A DNA stretch of 64,000 nucleotides from an uncultured Dehalococcoidia bacterium (GCA_958296225.1 OY282456.1:3100001-3164000), one strand, 5' to 3'; numbered from the stretch's first letter, positions 37,256-46,144 are shown. Made by a program: numbers and translations. The notes: a model not told the origin generated them from the letters alone.

Positions 37256-37534
37256 AAAGTTGGATTCCTGTCTGATTTGATGACTATTCTAGCACGGTCT
37301 GCCACCGGCAGGCGGCACAGGGGTTGTGGTTGGAATTACCCATATGCGGTGCGGCAATGCTACTCAATCACTGCCGAAACGGATTACAACCCCCGCTGCG
37401 GCTGGAGAATATACGGTTCTTCGTCGGGCAGAACTGAAAACGTAACCGTTGGGGATGCCTTTTACGGGAGAGGCGGGGCGTCAAAATGGCGCTCCTTTTT
37501 GCTATTGCCAATGACTTTCGTCTGCCGGTAAAGT
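37256..37534. other. Spacer between coiled-coil copy 3 and the Uma2 array
   Basis: 279 bases upstream of copy 3 and downstream of Uma2 copy 1. On the minus strand TAGAAT (37286-37291) lies 31 bases before the copy 3 start and may be a -10 box. The plus-strand open frame at 37277-37531 shows no family features. Nothing else was identified. Confidence 0.4.
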
Positions 37535-38338
37535 TCATGATTCCCACGAAAGCCGGGCTTCCAGCTGCCTGACCCGTTCCTCGGCGGCCTGCCGGGCGGC
37601 GGCTTCGGCATCCCTTTGCGCAATGGCATCATCGCGCTGGGCCACGGCATCGTCGCGCTGGGCTTCCGCAGCTTGCCGGGCCGCCCGTTCGGCGGCGGTT
37701 TGCGCTTTGGACTCCGACAGGTCGGGCAAATACTCCTGTGTAACCGGATCCCAAAAACGCAGTTTCCGCTCCACCCAGCGCAGCTCCAATCCCAGCGCCG
37801 GGCTGTAGCCCCGGATTACTCCGTTGCCCAGAGCAGTTACCGGAATTGCCTGGTACACTCCGCTGGGCAGCAGCCGGTCGCCGGCCAGCGCCGTGTCGTG
37901 GTACTGCCCGCCGGTGCGGTCAAAGCGCCAGTATTCCGCAACGCCATAGTTGGCGTAAAGTTCTCGCTTGACGGTGTAATCCCGCACCCCGGTGGAGGCG
38001 GAGGCCACTTCCAGCACGAAATCGGGGGGCTTGCCGATTTCGCTGATGGTGTAGCCGTTGGCGGCCACGATTTCCTCCGGGGGGAAGGGCGTGGCGAAGG
38101 CGACCAGGCAGTCGGGCCGGGGGGCGTGTCGGAGGTCGCTGGCGTCGTAGCAAAGGTAGCCCTCACCGGAAACCAGCGCGTCGGCCCGCCCGCTGTACCA
38201 GTCCGCAAGAATCATATGAGCCCGGGCGATGTCGGGCAGTTGCGTAGCCATGTCGGGAAGTTGGGGCGGGTCGGGCAGTAGAGTAAGGCGGGGGCGGGTG
38301 GGAGTGTGTGAGAGTGGGGATGCGGTTGGAGTGGTCAT
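37535..38338 (-). CDS. Uma2-family nuclease-fold protein, array copy 1 (3 heptads)
   Basis: A 267-residue Uma2 (DUF820) protein with a PD-(D/E)XK fold. The Pro-rich N-terminus (1-30) is followed by RPDCLVAF with Asp76, PDFVLEVASAST with Glu110, DYTVK with Lys124 and YGVAEYWRFD (131-140). The C-terminal tail (215-267) is a coiled coil with three AQRD-type heptads (AQRDDAV, AQRDDAI, AQRDAEA). It is the last gene of the array in transcription order and the most divergent: AFATPFPPEEI replaces AFATPLPPAEI, and the end reads ARLSWES. GAGGT lies five bases upstream of the ATG. The Uma2 function is unsettled; nuclease activity is presumed from the fold. Confidence 0.9.
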   Translation of the reverse strand: MTTPTASPLSHTPTRPRLTLLPDPPQLPDMATQLPDIARAHMILADWYSGRADALVSGEGYLCYDASDLRHAPRPDCLVAFATPFPPEEIVAANGYTISEIGKPPDFVLEVASASTGVRDYTVKRELYANYGVAEYWRFDRTGGQYHDTALAGDRLLPSGVYQAIPVTALGNGVIRGYSPALGLELRWVERKLRFWDPVTQEYLPDLSESKAQTAAERAARQAAEAQRDDAVAQRDDAIAQRDAEAAARQAAEERVRQLEARLSWES

Positions 38339-38411
38339 CGCAGACCTCGCGGGGGCGGTTCACGCGGCGGGGCCGCGCGCCGTATCGTAGCGCGACTTTT
38401 GCCGGTAAAGT

Positions 38412-39194
38412 TCATGATTCCAGCGACAGCCGGGCTTCCAGCTGCCTGACCCGTTCCTCGGCGCCCTGCCGGGCGGCGGCTTCGGCATCCCTTTGCGCAA
38501 TGGCATTATCGCGCTGGGCTTCCGCAGCTTGCCGGGCCGCCCGCTCGGCGGCGGTTTGCGCTTTGGACTCCGACAGGTCGGGCAAATACTCCTGTGTAAC
38601 CGGATCCCAAAAACGCAGTTTCCGCTCCACCCAGCGCAGCTCCAATCCCAGCGCCGGGCTGTAGCCCCGGATTACTCCGTTGCCCAGAGCAGTTACCGGA
38701 ATTGCCTGGTACACTCCGCTGGGCAGCAGCCGGTCGCCGGCCAGCGCCGCGTCGTGGTACTGCCCGCCGGTGCGGTCAAAGCGCCAGTATTCCGCAACGC
38801 CATAGTTGGCGTAAAGTTCTCGCTTGACGGTGTAATCCCGCACCCCGGTGGAGGCGGAGGCCACTTCCAGCACGAAATCGGGAGGCTTGCCGATTTCGCT
38901 GATGGTGTAGCCGTTGGCGGCCACGATTTCCGCCGGGGGCAAGGGCGTGGCGAAGGCGACCAGGCAGTCGGGCCGGGGCGCGTGCCGGAGGTCGCTGGCG
39001 TCGTAGCAAAGGTAGCCCTCACCGGAAACCAGCACGTCGGCCCGCCCGCTGTACCAGTCCGCAAGAATCATATGAGCCCGGGCGATGTCGGGCAGTTGTG
39101 TAGCCATGTCGGGAGGTTGGGGCGGGTCGGGCAGTGGGGTAAGGCGGGGGCGGGTGGGAGTGTGTGAGAGTGGGGATGCGGTTGGAGTGGTCAT
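38412..39194 (-). CDS. Uma2-family nuclease-fold protein, array copy 2 (2 heptads)
   Basis: A 260-residue copy, the shortest of the four. It has all the catalytic-type residues of copy 1. The only notable changes are LTPLPDPPQPPDM in the Pro-rich head, one Ala for Thr near HDAALAG, and a coil of just two AQRD units (AQRDNAI, AQRDAEA), with GAEER in place of AAEER. It is 73 bases from both neighbours, and those intergenic segments are nearly identical. The unit of duplication was therefore gene plus upstream region, including the GAGGT ribosome-binding site. Confidence 0.9.
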   Translation of the reverse strand: MTTPTASPLSHTPTRPRLTPLPDPPQPPDMATQLPDIARAHMILADWYSGRADVLVSGEGYLCYDASDLRHAPRPDCLVAFATPLPPAEIVAANGYTISEIGKPPDFVLEVASASTGVRDYTVKRELYANYGVAEYWRFDRTGGQYHDAALAGDRLLPSGVYQAIPVTALGNGVIRGYSPALGLELRWVERKLRFWDPVTQEYLPDLSESKAQTAAERAARQAAEAQRDNAIAQRDAEAAARQGAEERVRQLEARLSLES

Positions 39195-39267
39195 GGCAGA
39201 CCTCGCGGGGGCGGTTCACGCGGCGGGGCCGCGCGCCGTATCGTAGCGCAACTTTTGCCGGTAAAGT

Positions 39268-40134
39268 TCATGATTCCAGCGACAGCCGGGCTTCCAGCTG
39301 CCTGACCCGTTCCTCGGCGGCCTGCCGGGCGGCGGCTTCGGCATCCCTTTGCGCCACGGCGTCGTCGCGCTGGGTCACGGCGTCGTCGCGTTGCGCCACG
39401 GCGTCGTCGCGTTGCGCCACGGCGTCGTCGCGCTGGGTCACGGCGTTATCGCGCTGGGCTTCCGCAGCTTGCCGGGCGGCCCGTTCGGCGGCGGTTTGCG
39501 CTTTGGACTCCGACAGGTCGGGCAAATACTCCTGTGTAACCGGATCCCAAAAACGCAGTTTCCGCTCTACCCAGCGCAGCTCCAATCCCAGCGCCGGGCT
39601 GTAGCCCCGGATTACTCCGTTGCCCAGAGCAGTTACCGGAATTGCCTGGTACACTCCGCTGGGCAGCAGCCGGTCGCCGGCCAGCGCCGTGTCGTGGTAC
39701 TGCCCGCCGGTGCGGTCAAAGCGCCAGTATTCCGCAACGCCATAGTTGGCGTAAAGCTCCCGCTTGACGGTGTAATCCCGCACCCCGGTGGAGGCGGAGG
39801 CCACTTCCAGCACGAAATCGGGGGGCTTGCCGATTTCGCTGATGGTGTAGCCGTTGGCGGCCACGATTTCCGCCGGGGGCAAGGGCGTGGCGAAGGCGAC
39901 CAGGCAGTCGGGCCGGGGCGCGTGTCGGAGGTCGCTGGCGTCGTAGCAAAGGTAGCCCTCACCGGAAACCAGCACGTCGGCCCGCCCGCTGTACCAGTCC
40001 GCAAGAATCATATGAGCCCGGGCGATGTCGGGCAGCTGCGTAGCCATGTCGGGAGGTTGGGGCGGGTCGGGCAGTAGGGTAAGGCGGGGGCGGGTGGGAG
40101 TGTGTGAGAGTGGGGATGCGGTTGGAGTGGTCAT
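39268..40134 (-). CDS. Uma2-family nuclease-fold protein, array copy 3 (6 heptads)
   Basis: A 288-residue copy. The nuclease-fold part is essentially the same as copies 2 and 4. Its tail has six heptads (AQRDNAV, TQRDDAV, AQRDDAV twice, TQRDDAV, AQRDAEA), encoded by 21-base DNA repeats at about 39350-39459. The mixed order of T- and A-starting units differs from copy 4, so the repeat tracts have evolved separately by slippage or unequal crossing over after the gene duplication. The longer coil should extend the stalk or change oligomer partners (inference). Confidence 0.9.
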   Translation of the reverse strand: MTTPTASPLSHTPTRPRLTLLPDPPQPPDMATQLPDIARAHMILADWYSGRADVLVSGEGYLCYDASDLRHAPRPDCLVAFATPLPPAEIVAANGYTISEIGKPPDFVLEVASASTGVRDYTVKRELYANYGVAEYWRFDRTGGQYHDTALAGDRLLPSGVYQAIPVTALGNGVIRGYSPALGLELRWVERKLRFWDPVTQEYLPDLSESKAQTAAERAARQAAEAQRDNAVTQRDDAVAQRDDAVAQRDDAVTQRDDAVAQRDAEAAARQAAEERVRQLEARLSLES

Positions 40135-40207
40135 CGCAGACCTCGCGGGGGCGGTTCACGCGGCGGGGCCGCGCGCCGTATCGTAGCGCAACTTTTGCCG
40201 GTAAAGT

Positions 40208-41116
40208 TCATGATTCCAGCGACAGCCGGGCTTCCAGCTGCCTGACCCGTTCCTCGGCGGCCTGCCGGGCGGCGGCTTCGGCATCCCTTTGCGCCACGGC
40301 ATCGTCGCGCTGGGCCACGGCATCGTCGCGCTGGGCCACGGCATCGTCGCGCTGGGCCACGGCATCGTCGCGTTGCGCCACGGCGTCGTCGCGCTGGGTC
40401 ACGGCGTCGTCGCGCTGGGTCACGGCATTATCGCGCTGGGCTTCCGCAGCTTGCCGGGCGGCCCGTTCGGCGGCGGTTTGCGCTTTGGACTCCGACAGGT
40501 CGGGCAAATACTCCTGTGTAACCGGATCCCAAAAACGCAGTTTCCGCTCCACCCAGCGCAGCTCCAATCCCAGCGCCGGGCTGTAGCCCCGGATTACTCC
40601 GTTGCCCAGAGCAGTTACCGGAATTGCCTGGTACACTCCGCTGGGCAGCAGCCGGTCGCCGGCCAGCGCCGTGTCGTGGTACTGCCCGCCGGTGCGGTCA
40701 AAGCGCCAGTATTCCGCAACGCCATAGTTGGCGTAAAGCTCCCGCTTGACGGTGTAATCCCGCACCCCGGTGGAGGCAGAGGCCACTTCCAGCACGAAAT
40801 CGGGGGGCTTGCCGATTTCGCTGATGGTGTAGCCGTTGGCGGCCACGATTTCCGCCGGGGGCAAGGGCGTGGCGAAGGCGACCAGGCAGTCGGGCCGGGG
40901 CGCGTGTCGGAGGTCGCTGGCGTCGTAGCAAAGGTAGCCCTCACCTGAAACCAGCACGTCGGCCCGCCCGCTGTACCAGTCCGCAAGAATCATATGAGCC
41001 CGGGCGATGTCGGGCAATTGCGTAGCCATGTCGGGAGGTTGGGGCGGGTCGGGCAGTAGAGTAAGGCGGGGGCGGGTGGGAGTATGAGAGAGTGGGGATG
41101 TGGTTGGAGTGGTCAT
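40208..41116 (-). CDS. Uma2-family nuclease-fold protein, array copy 4 (8 heptads)
   Basis: A 302-residue copy, first in transcription order and with the longest coil: AQRDNAV, TQRDDAV twice, AQRDDAV four times, AQRDAEA. The 21-base repeats span about 40290-40441. The N-terminus differs slightly (TTPTTSPLS). The upstream region is the same duplicated segment, but beyond 41170 the sequence is unique, so any promoter driving the whole array is expected there. The length difference from copy 2 is exactly six heptads, with no other insertion or deletion. Confidence 0.9.
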   Translation of the reverse strand: MTTPTTSPLSHTPTRPRLTLLPDPPQPPDMATQLPDIARAHMILADWYSGRADVLVSGEGYLCYDASDLRHAPRPDCLVAFATPLPPAEIVAANGYTISEIGKPPDFVLEVASASTGVRDYTVKRELYANYGVAEYWRFDRTGGQYHDTALAGDRLLPSGVYQAIPVTALGNGVIRGYSPALGLELRWVERKLRFWDPVTQEYLPDLSESKAQTAAERAARQAAEAQRDNAVTQRDDAVTQRDDAVAQRDDAVAQRDDAVAQRDDAVAQRDDAVAQRDAEAAARQAAEERVRQLEARLSLES

Positions 41117-41227
41117 CGCAGACCTCGCGAGGGCGGTTCACGCGGCGGGGCCGCGCGCCGTATCGTAGCGCAATTTTTACTGACGACACGGCGCCAACGG
41201 CCGGTTAGCGGCGCGACGGGGCCGGCC

Positions 41228-43528
41228 TTACGGGCTTGGCGTCACTGCCGCCCCCGATGCTTGCAGCGCCGCGATTTCGGCGGCGGAGTAGCCGGCCTCG
41301 GCCAGAATCTCAGCCGTGTGCATCCCGAACCAGGGCGCCGGAATACCCAATCGCGGCGGCGTGGCCGACAGCCGGGCCGTCGTGCCGGAGTGGTCAACGC
41401 TGCCCCACACCGGATGCTCGCGGGTCACGATGAACCCGGCGCTGCGCACCACCGGGTCGTGCCGGTAATCCTCCATGGTCAGATTGGCCGTGACCGACAC
41501 GCCGCAGGGACGCAACCGCTGCGCCCAGTGTTCAATGCCGTTTTCCGCGATGGTCTCGGCAATTGCGGTGGCGGCATAGTCGTCGTCCACGCCCAGCCAT
41601 CCCATTGCGGAAAGCATTGACCGGTAGGCGAAGTCATCGGGGCAATGCAGGTACAGCCACCCGTCGGCAGCCTGATAGAGGCGGGAGCGCGCCGAGTAGC
41701 CGCGCACGTCCACGCCTTCCAAATCATCCCGCCGGTAGCCGGCGTAGTCAAGGAAATAGGGCGATTGCAGCAGCCCGGCGGTCAAGGCCAGCCCGCTGTC
41801 CACCGACTGACCCTGCCCGGTGCGGTTGCGTTCGTGCAGAGCCAGCGCCACGGCGTAGGCGCCCATCAACCCGGTGCCGTAGTCATTGACGGCATAGGGA
41901 GACAGCATCGGGGCGCCATCCCGTCCGCCGCGCCGCACCTGCATTCCGCTGGTGCCTTGCGCCAGCTGCTCCCAGCCGGCCCGCTCCGACCAGGGGCCGT
42001 CGTAGCCAAAGGCGTTCAGCGAGGCATACACGATGTCCGGCTTGACCTTTTGCACCGCCTCATAGCCCAGGCCCAAACGGTCGACGGCCGATTTGCGGTT
42101 GTTTTCCACGATAACGTCGGCGGTTTCAACCAGCTTCCAGAAAACGGCGCGGCCCTCCCCGGTTTTGAGGTTCAGCATAATGCTGCGCTTGCCCCGGTTC
42201 ACGTCAATGTAGCCTACGGGGTCAAGAGTGCGGGTCGGGTCGTCAATTTTGATAACGTCAGCGCCGAACTCGCCCAGCGTCCGCCCGCAGGTGGGCCCGG
42301 CCAGGATGATGCACAAGTCCAGCACGCGGACGCCCTGCAAGGCGGACATAATGTCGCCGTTGCCGGCGCCGGGGGATGGCCGCGCCGGGGCCGCATCCAG
42401 CGCGGCCAGCACGGCGTCGGTATGTTCGCCCAAGCGGGGGGCGCGGCTTTGTATCGCGCCGGGCGTGCCCCGCAGGCGCACTTGCACGCCGGGCTGTTTC
42501 ATCGTGCCGTGTTCGGCGTCGTCAACCTCAACGACCATCTTGCCGGCGGCCGCGTGTTCGTGAACCAGCCATTCGTCCACGGTCTTGCAGACGGTGCAGG
42601 CGCCGCCCTGGGCGTTGATGTCAGCCTCCCACTGCCAGGCCGTCCGCTCGCGGAACATCTCGGCGAACCGCTGCTGCCAGAACTCCAGCGTTTCCGAATC
42701 CACCGGACGACCGAACAAGGGCACCACCTCGTCAATCCATTCGGTGCGCCCGGCGGCGGTCAGCGTCTGCCGGGCAAAGCGCTCGAACATCCCGTGGTGA
42801 TAGACCCATCGCCCGTCGGCGCATTGGTAGGGATGCGACATCACCGCCCGCGGAAACTCGAACTGGTCAACGTACTCATAATCGTTGAACTTGATGATGC
42901 GGCTGCCCATGGCGGTGAACATCGCCGAGTGCAGGGGCACCTCAATGCGCTGTCCGCGGCCGGACTGGTCCCGGGCGTTGACGGCCATGGCCACCGATAC
43001 CGACCCCAGCAGCGCGGCAAAAGTGCTGGCGATGGGCAGCGGGGTGAACAGCGGCTCGTCCCCGCTGGCGCCGGTTTCGGGATAAAACCCGGTCTGCGCG
43101 CTGATGACCGGGTCCCACCCCGGTTCGTTGCGGCTGGGGTGTTCCTCCCCGTAACCAGGCAGCGAGCAGTAGATGAGGCCGGGATGATTAGCCGACAGGT
43201 CGTCGTATCCAATCCCCAATCGCGCGGCGACGCCGGGCCGGAAATTCTCGATTACCACGTCGGCATTGGCGGCCAGCCGCCGCGCATTGTCGCGCCCAGC
43301 GTCGGTTTTCAAATCCAGCGCCACTGACCGCTTGCCCCGGTTCCAGGTGGCAAAAGCCGGTTGGGAGCGGGCCGGGTCGCCCTCAGGCCGCTCCACCTTG
43401 ATAACGTGCGCGCCCTGGTCGGCCAGCAGCATCCCCAGCATGGGGCCGGGTACGTACTGGCCGAACTCTACCACGTGAATGTCGCGCAAAGCGCCGCCCG
43501 TCCGGGCATCGTTGGCGTTGGTGGTCAT
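41228..43528 (-). CDS. Double-domain family III CoA-transferase (CaiB/BaiF type)
   Basis: A 766-residue fusion of two CaiB/BaiF CoA-transferase domains. Domain 1 (about 10-390) has VVEFGQYVPGPMLGMLLADQ and YCSLPGYGE. Domain 2 (from about 397, SALQGVRVLDLCIILAGPT) has YASLNAFGYDGPW and YDYGTG-type segments. The position of the covalent Asp is Asp in domain 2 (QSVDSGLALTAGL) but Glu in domain 1 (QRIEVPLHSAM). Domain 1 may therefore be structural or use another residue, although Glu-type members exist. Such enzymes move CoA between carboxylic acids. Native enzymes are interlocked dimers, so the fusion may be a built-in heterodimer. The ATG at 43528 has AAGGAG eight bases upstream. Substrate unknown. 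Confidence 0.9.
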   Translation of the reverse strand: MTTNANDARTGGALRDIHVVEFGQYVPGPMLGMLLADQGAHVIKVERPEGDPARSQPAFATWNRGKRSVALDLKTDAGRDNARRLAANADVVIENFRPGVAARLGIGYDDLSANHPGLIYCSLPGYGEEHPSRNEPGWDPVISAQTGFYPETGASGDEPLFTPLPIASTFAALLGSVSVAMAVNARDQSGRGQRIEVPLHSAMFTAMGSRIIKFNDYEYVDQFEFPRAVMSHPYQCADGRWVYHHGMFERFARQTLTAAGRTEWIDEVVPLFGRPVDSETLEFWQQRFAEMFRERTAWQWEADINAQGGACTVCKTVDEWLVHEHAAAGKMVVEVDDAEHGTMKQPGVQVRLRGTPGAIQSRAPRLGEHTDAVLAALDAAPARPSPGAGNGDIMSALQGVRVLDLCIILAGPTCGRTLGEFGADVIKIDDPTRTLDPVGYIDVNRGKRSIMLNLKTGEGRAVFWKLVETADVIVENNRKSAVDRLGLGYEAVQKVKPDIVYASLNAFGYDGPWSERAGWEQLAQGTSGMQVRRGGRDGAPMLSPYAVNDYGTGLMGAYAVALALHERNRTGQGQSVDSGLALTAGLLQSPYFLDYAGYRRDDLEGVDVRGYSARSRLYQAADGWLYLHCPDDFAYRSMLSAMGWLGVDDDYAATAIAETIAENGIEHWAQRLRPCGVSVTANLTMEDYRHDPVVRSAGFIVTREHPVWGSVDHSGTTARLSATPPRLGIPAPWFGMHTAEILAEAGYSAAEIAALQASGAAVTPSP

Positions 43529-43640
43529 AAGCGTTACTCCTTGTTGACGGGGATTCCGGGTTGCGGAAACGGGGCGCTGCGGCCAGTGTCCTGGGCAAGG
43601 TTCCGCCGCCGGTGAACAGACTACCGCCGGCGCCGGATAA

Positions 43641-43660
43641 GGGCAACCCTGGTGTTGCCC
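43641..43660. repeat. GGGCAAC/GTTGCCC palindrome
   Basis: Seven-base arms around CCTGGT in the 162-base gap between two minus-strand genes, 31 bases past the stop of the membrane glycosyltransferase gene. It is a likely terminator for that gene and relates to the palindrome at 28780. Confidence 0.5.
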
Positions 43661-43690
43661 GGCCACCGAGCCGGGCTGTTGGCGCCGCCC

Positions 43691-46075
43691 CTATGGGGCG
43701 CGCCACTCTCCTTCCCAGGTTCTGCCGCTTGCCCCTGGCACGTACTGGCCGGTTCTGATGTGGCTGATGTCGTAATCGGGGAGCTGGCCCAGCGCGTAGC
43801 AACTCTCGCCATCCTGCCAGCCGTATTCTGCAAAACGAAAATCATAGTTGTCAAAACCGTGCCGCCTTCTGGAAGCGGGAAGGTCGTTCTTAGCAACCGG
43901 AACTATGTGCAGGAAGAACCAATCATCAATGTCAGACTGGCCGCAAGAATCTTTCGTGTACAGCAGCCGGTTCCCGCTGATATAGACGTCATAGTTGGAG
44001 CGGATGATGAGTTCACCGCGCTCAATCATCTCCTCAACTTGGCCGCTAACCGTTGCTTCAGGCATTGCCCCGGCGACATCGGCCCGGGCCATGATGGTAA
44101 CTCCCGGCAGCCGCTGCACCACCTGGTAAGACTCTCCCGCCAGAGCCTCCAGCGACCCTTTCCGGGAGAAGATGAAGGGCGGCTTAAAGCCGTTGTCCTG
44201 CAATGCTCCCGAAACGTTCGTTACCCCAACGTGCGCCAGCCGGGGCGTTTCCGGCAGGCGTTCCTGGAGCAGCGCCCATACCGGGTAGTCATAGTCGCTC
44301 CATTGCATATACAGTCCCAGCTCCGGGGGACGGTATGCCGCGAGATAGTTGGCGGCGTCAACGTAGGACTGGAAAAGATTGCGGCGGTCGCTGAAGTACA
44401 TTTCCGTCCGGTCGGTAGCAAAAATCGTTGGGCTGCCGCCGGCGTAAATGGGCCGGGTCTCGTTAGCAATAACCCATGGGACGCTCATTATCAGGAAGAT
44501 GCCGGCCACAATGCTGAGGCGTCCTCCCGTCGTACTGACACGGTTCAGCAACCAATTTAACCGGCGAAAGTCGGGGGGGGGGGGGGGGCACAATATGCTT
44601 GCCGGCAGCCGCATCCGGGATGCCAGGCTGGCCGCGAACACGGCCGCAACGGGCGCGCCGAGCATAAACAGGGGAGTATGGTAGCGCGTGTTCCACCGTT
44701 CCCATTGCAGCAGCGCGCAGAAGGAGAGCGCGGCCAGCAGGACGGCCAGCGCCAGGCAGACGGTCAGCCCGTTGCAGCGGAGGCGTTTTCGGAACAGTAA
44801 AACTCCTAGCAGAGAGGCCGTCAGAAACCAGAAATGCAGGAAATTGCCGGCAAAAGATTCGTGTATCTGGAAAGAGATACCCGCTTTAAATATCCCATTC
44901 CCCAGCGTTGCTCCGGGAACATCATCAATCACGCGCCCAAAGACGCGTCGGACGGCATGAAGCGTCAAATCATTAATTCTGCTATTGGGAACTGCCAGGT
45001 GCATCACGGAGTTTCGCACCAAGTTCGACTGCACGACGGACAAGTTGAACTCTTCATTAACATGACTGTTGACACTCCCGCCTGGGGACAGGGGATGTTC
45101 AAACAGGTCCAGATTGCGGGCATAATGGCCACTGTTCAGCGCCAGCGCCAGTGCCACCACCGCCACGGCCACCGCCGCCAGCCGGACATAGGGCCGGTAT
45201 CCCGCCCCGCGCGATTGCAAGACTGCATACAGGAACAACGTTGCCGCCAGCGGCGGGGCGATGGGATAAGCGGTTCCCTTGCTCAACAGCGCAAAGCCCA
45301 GCGCCAGCCCGCAAAGCAGCAGCCGTCCCGCCGCCGGCGCGCGGATATACTGCACCGCCAGCAGCGCAAAGGCCAGCAGCCAGAACGAAACAACCAGGTC
45401 ATTCAGCACGTTGGAACCCTGCAACACCCCCATCGGCAGGGTAACGGCTACCACCGCCGCCAGAACCTGCACCGTAAAAGTCTGCTTCAATTCCCGTGCA
45501 ATCAGACTGGCCGCAACGCCGCAGCCGGCCAGGGCAAACCACTGCACCGTATTAGCGAAACGGTCGCCGCCGGCCAATATCTGCAAGTGCAGTATGTTCC
45601 ATTCGGCCAGGGGTGGATGATAAAGCTGGGGCAAGAAGGCGGTCGTGAAATGGCTGACGTTCCCTTCCTGGGCCCACATGGCCACTCGCGCCATACGGTA
45701 AGTCATTGAATCCCAATTATTGGGCGGCGCAACCAGCGCAATCAGCAGTATAACCGCCAGTATCAGGCCCAGCGCGGACAGTATTACCCACGCCTCCCGG
45801 AACTGCGCCCAGGCCCCGCGCAACGTTGCCAGCGCAACCTTACGCTCGCCATAAAATCCGAAATACAATCCCGCCAGCGCCGCGACGCCGGCCCAGACGC
45901 CGGCCAGCGCCGGCAGTTGCAGCAGGCTCCACACCGCAAGCGCCTCGGTGGCGACGACCAGGCACAAAGTATAGGCTGCGGCGGCATAGATAAAGCTCTG
46001 CCGGAGGCCGCCGCCTCTGCCGGCGAAGGCCAACATCAGCGCGGCGAATGCGATGGCGGGCAGGACGATGTACAT
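43691..46075 (-). CDS. GT39/ArnT-like membrane glycosyltransferase, copy 1, with C16 tract
   Basis: A 794-residue polytopic membrane protein with about ten to twelve hydrophobic helices in residues 1-540 and a soluble C-terminal part (about 560-794). The first extracytoplasmic loop carries WDSMTYRMARVAMW, which resembles the Asp-containing loop of GT39/PMT and ArnT-like enzymes that use polyprenyl-linked sugars. Acceptor and donor are unknown. At 44573-44588 the coding strand has 16 consecutive C residues, encoding five prolines (ILCPPPPPDFRR), where the sister gene has seven. A slip of one base would truncate the soluble domain. The start at 46075 (MYIVLPAIAF) is set by comparison with copy 2. 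Confidence 0.75.
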   Translation of the reverse strand: MYIVLPAIAFAALMLAFAGRGGGLRQSFIYAAAAYTLCLVVATEALAVWSLLQLPALAGVWAGVAALAGLYFGFYGERKVALATLRGAWAQFREAWVILSALGLILAVILLIALVAPPNNWDSMTYRMARVAMWAQEGNVSHFTTAFLPQLYHPPLAEWNILHLQILAGGDRFANTVQWFALAGCGVAASLIARELKQTFTVQVLAAVVAVTLPMGVLQGSNVLNDLVVSFWLLAFALLAVQYIRAPAAGRLLLCGLALGFALLSKGTAYPIAPPLAATLFLYAVLQSRGAGYRPYVRLAAVAVAVVALALALNSGHYARNLDLFEHPLSPGGSVNSHVNEEFNLSVVQSNLVRNSVMHLAVPNSRINDLTLHAVRRVFGRVIDDVPGATLGNGIFKAGISFQIHESFAGNFLHFWFLTASLLGVLLFRKRLRCNGLTVCLALAVLLAALSFCALLQWERWNTRYHTPLFMLGAPVAAVFAASLASRMRLPASILCPPPPPDFRRLNWLLNRVSTTGGRLSIVAGIFLIMSVPWVIANETRPIYAGGSPTIFATDRTEMYFSDRRNLFQSYVDAANYLAAYRPPELGLYMQWSDYDYPVWALLQERLPETPRLAHVGVTNVSGALQDNGFKPPFIFSRKGSLEALAGESYQVVQRLPGVTIMARADVAGAMPEATVSGQVEEMIERGELIIRSNYDVYISGNRLLYTKDSCGQSDIDDWFFLHIVPVAKNDLPASRRRHGFDNYDFRFAEYGWQDGESCYALGQLPDYDISHIRTGQYVPGASGRTWEGEWRAP
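44573..44588 (-). repeat. Homopolymer G16 (C16 on the coding strand) inside a coding region
   Basis: Sixteen G residues on the plus strand, within the minus-strand membrane glycosyltransferase gene. The current length keeps the frame open. The matching site in copy 2 (47018-47024) has only seven G. The tract has the form of a slipped-strand phase-variation switch, but it could also be a sequencing or assembly artefact. Confidence 0.9.
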
Positions 46076-46144
46076 GGCCGGCATCAATATTGCTCAATCA
46101 AACGTGGTTGCCTGGCGCGGTGGCCGGGCTGTTGGCGCCGCCCC

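Larger units (their letters stand above)
37535..41170 (-). repeat. Four-unit tandem gene array, about 0.85-0.98 kb per unit
   Basis: Units begin at the ATGs at 41116, 40134, 39194 and 38338, each preceded by the same roughly 73-base leader (GAGGTCTGCG before the ATG, then a GC-rich segment and TACGATACGGCGCGCGG). Unit length varies only through the 21-base heptad repeats. Such near-identity over more than 3.5 kb also makes assembly collapse or expansion possible. Confidence 0.9.

Noticed and set aside
37277..37531. An 84-codon frame upstream of the coiled-coil copy 3 gene
   Set aside because: No supporting start signal or similarity; Arg/Cys-rich chance frame in a regulatory spacer.
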